Below, piece after piece: positions 40,696 to 43,691 of a stretch of 43,691 nt of DNA (position 1 is its first letter; every line of letters starts with the position of its first letter). The stretch covers positions 1 through 43,691 of the forward strand of contig CAZPRY010000033.1 in the NCBI GenBank assembly GCA_964589175.1, in the 5' to 3' direction. The translations under genes and the position numbers were made by a program. Source of the DNA: CAZPRY01 sp964589175 (GTDB lineage: Bacteria > Fidelibacterota > UBA2242). Under the pieces are notes generated by a model that was not told where the DNA came from, did no database searches, and saw only the letters and a list, made by a program, of their open reading frames with translations.

Positions 40696-42777
40696 ATGAG
40701 CAAAATATTACGGAAGGAATACGTTGCTTTGAAATTGGCCGCAGTTTGTCTGTTGCTGATTTTTATGGCTATGAATCCCCTGCTGGCGGATGAGTCCAAA
40801 TGGATCACGATCGGTATGCTGCACAACTGGTTTTCCAGCGCCGGCTGCGAGCAGGAAGTCGGACGCACGCATTTGACCGCGGATCAGCAGGACGGTTTCC
40901 AGTGGCCGGCCCTGTATGAATATGAAGATATGCAGGCTGCCAAAGCGCTCTGGATTGGTGCTCGGAATTACAACGATCCGGTAGCTCAAAAGACTTTCGA
41001 TCACAAAGTCGTCCACTGTGGTCCCCGGGTTCTGGATGAAACCTCTGAATTCATGCCGCAGGAATTCAAACTGGTCGGTAAATTCAATCATCCGACCGTC
41101 GTCGTTGACGGGGCCTTGGCCTCCCTAACGGTTTACCGGGATGTTGTCGATGAAATCGACGAAAATTTGGCTGCCGACCGGATGCTTTACAATGTCGTCA
41201 ATACTTCCCTGGGCGTTACCCTGACGCGCCGGATCTATGCCTACAGCCAAGCGTATTGCGACGATTTCTTTATCTATGATTTTGTATTTAAAAATACCGG
41301 CATTTACAATCAGGCCGGCGACCGCCACACTCAAACGCTGCAGGATGTGATCTTCTTTTTCCAATACCGCTGGGCGCCCTCCAAGCATCTTGGGGCCTAC
41401 GGTTATTACTACGCACCTCAGCAGGTTACCTGGGGGCATGCCACGATGAACCAGGCGCTGCACCCGGCCTACGGCGATCAGATTCGCGCAACCTATGCCT
41501 GGCAGGGCTTGCATTCGAAGTACGAAGGCGATAACATCGGCGGACCCAACCTGGGCGGCGGCACCCTGAAAGCGGACGGTTTTCTGGGCGGTCCCCAATT
41601 TCCGGGTGTTGTGGCGATCCACGTCGATAAAAGTGCCAGTGACCGCACGGATGATTCCAATCAACCGGCAAATCTGCCCTATTTTTGGTCGGACGATGGC
41701 ATTACGCAGCCGAACGAACAATTCAATGCGGGTCGTATGACCCAGGAATACCTGGTCATGGCGTCCGGCATACCGGAGGTCACGCATGCCGATGCAGTCG
41801 GCGATGGCAATGCCGATGAATTGCCGCTGGCCGGCGGCGGCGGCGTCTCGCAGGGCATGGGCTACGGTCCCTACACACTCGCACCGGGCGACAGTATTCA
41901 TATCGTCATGGCGGAAACCGTCGGCGGCATCTCCTGGGAAAAACGCAAGAGCGTCGGCCGGCAGTGGTACGATCAGGTCACGCCCTACGTTCTTCCGGAT
42001 GGCAGCACGACCACCGATCGCGATGAATTCAAAGACACCTGGGTTTTCACCGGCGTCGATACTTTGATGCGTAATTTCGGGATCGCCAAACAGATCTGGG
42101 AGAACGGTCTGGTCGTCGATCCGCCCCCACCTCCGCCGGGTACTTTTTCGGTAACGTCGGGCGGTGATCGGATTACGCTGGAGTGGACCAACGAACCGGA
42201 ATCTTACGACAATTTCGCGGGGTACCGCGTCTATCGTTCTTTGGATAAACCGGATACTTCGTTCGAGATGATCTACGAATGCGGGCAGGGTACCAGTAAT
42301 TCGGTTGTCAATCGTTATGAGGATAAAACGGCTCGCCGGGGTTTCGACTATTACTATTACGTCACCAGTTATGATGACGGTACGGTGAGCATAACCGAAC
42401 CCGGATTTTCGCTGGAAAGCAGCTTGTTCTGGCCGCGCACAACCGAACCGGCCTACCTGCGGCGCATGCCGGGTAATAAACTGGCCGACATCCGTATCGT
42501 ACCGAATCCCTATAACATCAATGCCAAAGACTACCAATTCGGTACCGCCAATAAAGACCGGTTAATGTTCTATAATCTACCGCCCGAATGTATCATACGT
42601 ATCTTTACCGAACGCGGCGATCTGGTTGAAACCATTAATCATAATGACGGCAGCGGTGATGAGGAATGGAGATCCATTACTTCCTCACGCCAGGTAGTCG
42701 TCAGCGGATTGTATATCGTCCATTTTGAGACTCCCGAGGGCGAGAGTATCGTGAAAAAGTTAATTGTCATCCGATAA
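40696..42777 (+). CDS. Secreted FN3 protein with Por-sorting-like C-terminus (cassette 2)
   Basis: A 693-residue paralogue of 31446-33680. The ATG at 40696 is preferred over 40690 because AGAGG then lies seven bases upstream. The signal peptide ends near LLA (residue 31). Then comes KWITIGMLHNWFSSAGCEQE, matching KWIMVGQLHNFYQAHGCE in the paralogue. A poly-proline link (PPPPPPG) precedes an FN3 domain with YRVYRSLDK and YYYYVTSYDDGT. The tail runs IRIVPNPYNINAKD, IRIFTERGDLVE and GLYIVHFETPEGESIVKK to IVIR. It is probably exported to the surface. A Gly-rich ADELPLAGGGGVSQGMGYGP loop is a local difference. Its function is unknown. Confidence 0.78.
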   Translation: MSKILRKEYVALKLAAVCLLLIFMAMNPLLADESKWITIGMLHNWFSSAGCEQEVGRTHLTADQQDGFQWPALYEYEDMQAAKALWIGARNYNDPVAQKTFDHKVVHCGPRVLDETSEFMPQEFKLVGKFNHPTVVVDGALASLTVYRDVVDEIDENLAADRMLYNVVNTSLGVTLTRRIYAYSQAYCDDFFIYDFVFKNTGIYNQAGDRHTQTLQDVIFFFQYRWAPSKHLGAYGYYYAPQQVTWGHATMNQALHPAYGDQIRATYAWQGLHSKYEGDNIGGPNLGGGTLKADGFLGGPQFPGVVAIHVDKSASDRTDDSNQPANLPYFWSDDGITQPNEQFNAGRMTQEYLVMASGIPEVTHADAVGDGNADELPLAGGGGVSQGMGYGPYTLAPGDSIHIVMAETVGGISWEKRKSVGRQWYDQVTPYVLPDGSTTTDRDEFKDTWVFTGVDTLMRNFGIAKQIWENGLVVDPPPPPPGTFSVTSGGDRITLEWTNEPESYDNFAGYRVYRSLDKPDTSFEMIYECGQGTSNSVVNRYEDKTARRGFDYYYYVTSYDDGTVSITEPGFSLESSLFWPRTTEPAYLRRMPGNKLADIRIVPNPYNINAKDYQFGTANKDRLMFYNLPPECIIRIFTERGDLVETINHNDGSGDEEWRSITSSRQVVVSGLYIVHFETPEGESIVKKLIVIR

Positions 42778-42820
42778 AACGGATCATAAAAAGTGAATTT
42801 TTTAACGTGAGGAGATAAAC

Positions 42821-43471
42821 ATGTATCAAAATCGTATGAAAAATTTAGGAATCGCAATTCTATCACTCGGCATTGTATTTTTTGCCCTGAACTGCGGGGA
42901 TTATGAAGACGAGACTTTTCAATTGGGAATGACGGATGAGCAGGCAGCTGCCATCATGTTGGCTGATACAATCTTTGCCAATCTGGAAACCGTAGCCCTC
43001 CAGGATACTACCGGTAAATATTACATCACGACGACGAGTAATGTTTTGGATAGCATTTCCAATTCTGCAGTAACAAATGTCATTAGTTATTTGAAGGATT
43101 CGATTGCGGTTACGACAGTACGCTATGTTGCCGAGGCTATCGATTCGCTTTATCAGGTGAAACTCGGTAAAAATATCAAAGAAAACTATACCGTCTACAA
43201 CTCAAACCACGGCGGGAATACGGTTATTTATGTAAATGATTTCGTGAATCTAAAATTGATCGCAGCGGATGGTACAGTCCTGAGTCCGATCGACGATACA
43301 ATGCCGCTGGAGTTATCATCGGGATTTTACGTACTGGAAAACCAGACACCGCAGCCGGTGGTCAAGACGCGTTGCGTATTTACCGTCGAAAATAAAGATT
43401 ACCTCTTGCAGATAACAGTTACCGAATCCACGAAAAATGCGACTCTCAACATGACAATCGTTAATGAGTAA
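42821..43471 (+). CDS. Small exported protein, lipoprotein-like (cassette 2)
   Basis: A 216-residue paralogue of the cassette 1 lipoprotein. The hydrophobic signal IAILSLGIVFFALNC has its cysteine at 25 in ALNC, which is not a standard lipobox because Asn sits just before Cys. Acylation is therefore uncertain. The acidic start of the mature part (GDYEDETFQLGMTDEQ) parallels CDDFKSETINLDPADQ in cassette 1, and DDTMPLELSSGFY parallels DDTMPYKTITGYY. GAGGAG lies upstream of the ATG. It sits between the secreted protein and the PorV-like gene, as in cassette 1. No family is recognised. Confidence 0.72.
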   Translation: MYQNRMKNLGIAILSLGIVFFALNCGDYEDETFQLGMTDEQAAAIMLADTIFANLETVALQDTTGKYYITTTSNVLDSISNSAVTNVISYLKDSIAVTTVRYVAEAIDSLYQVKLGKNIKENYTVYNSNHGGNTVIYVNDFVNLKLIAADGTVLSPIDDTMPLELSSGFYVLENQTPQPVVKTRCVFTVENKDYLLQITVTESTKNATLNMTIVNE

Positions 43472-43507
43472 TTCTTATGACTGTCTGCGATTGGAGGATA
43501 GAAGAAT

Positions 43508-43691
43508 ATGAAAAAGTTAATTAGTCCAAGATTTATATTTCTGCTTTGCGTACTGTTGACTCTGCCGCTTTTTGGGCAGAAGAAGTTGGCGCAGACGGGT
43601 TTCCAGTTTCTGAGTGTGGCGACGGACGCCCGCGGCGGCGCGCTGGGCAACGCGATGACGACCCTGCAGGCCGGATCGAGTTCGTTGTTTT
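43508..43691 (+). CDS. PorV/PorQ-family outer-membrane protein, N-terminal part (cassette 2, cut by window edge)
   Basis: The frame starts MKKLISPRFIFLLCVLLTLP with GGAGG about ten bases upstream and stays open to the edge (61 residues). After the signal peptide comes KKLAQTGFQFLSVATDARGG, then ALGNAMTTLQAGSSSLF. This matches the cassette 1 PorV-like protein (KLAQTGFQFLSVETDARAAA) residue for residue in the core. It completes the four-gene order of cassette 2. Confidence 0.85.
   Translation, partial: MKKLISPRFIFLLCVLLTLPLFGQKKLAQTGFQFLSVATDARGGALGNAMTTLQAGSSSLF

Noticed and set aside
41125..42537. Long leftward frame (470 codons) opposite the cassette 2 secreted protein
   Set aside because: The plus frame has a signal peptide, FN3 domain, sorting tail and a paralogue. 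The antisense frame has low-complexity Ile/Arg/Gly composition typical of a shadow.

Overview
The window looks like a chromosomal segment of an uncultured diderm bacterium from the wider FCB/Calditrichota/KSB1/Marinimicrobia part of the tree. The basis is PorV/PorQ-type outer-membrane proteins, large carboxypeptidase-regulatory-domain TonB-dependent-type receptors, secreted proteins with a PNPYN plus Por-sorting-like C-terminus, a short TruB, and tRNAs without encoded CCA. The best promoters have plain -35/-10 hexamers 17 bp apart (TTGACT/TATACT, TTGACT/TATATT, TTGACA/TAAACT), which argues against Bacteroidota proper. The phylum assignment is inference.

Positions 1 to about 10,500 are accessory and visibly AT-richer. 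Reading leftward are a tyrosine integrase (cut by the window edge), an excisionase-like HTH protein, a Cys-rich protein, a DNA methyltransferase, a second HTH protein, a DnaB-type helicase, a replication-organiser-like protein and an overlapping 43-aa gene. This is a compact phage- or plasmid-like integration and replication module with no capsid genes in view. Next come an orphan 407-aa gene, a repeat-rich gap, a secreted trypsin-like protease fused to about eleven TPRs, a 38-aa membrane protein and a 137-aa orphan. A roughly 115-bp direct repeat occurs near both ends of this region.

Positions 10,511 to 21,814 are conserved housekeeping: tRNA-Arg(CCT), a TPR membrane protein, then rimP, nusA, infB, a DUF503 gene, rbfA, truB, ribF, rpsO, pnp and an M16 peptidase, nearly all abutting or overlapping. 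A promoter and terminator hairpin sit immediately before rimP, suggesting attenuation. An aminotransferase, a MerR-type regulator and tRNA-Pro(GGG) follow.

Positions 24,256 to 27,848 hold two carbohydrate-enzyme-like genes. One is a GH38 alpha-mannosidase homologue that has lost the recognisable metal-binding and nucleophile motifs.

The right end is the most unusual part. Two paralogous four-gene cassettes (28,206-35,325 and 37,523 to the window edge) lie in the same orientation. Each encodes an outer-membrane receptor, a secreted FN3/sorting-tail protein, a small lipoprotein-like protein and a PorV-like barrel. Each starts from a similar promoter with a leader of about 180 nt. An orphan secreted protein gene on the opposite strand separates them. 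They look like duplicated versions of one outer-surface secretion, uptake or assembly system.
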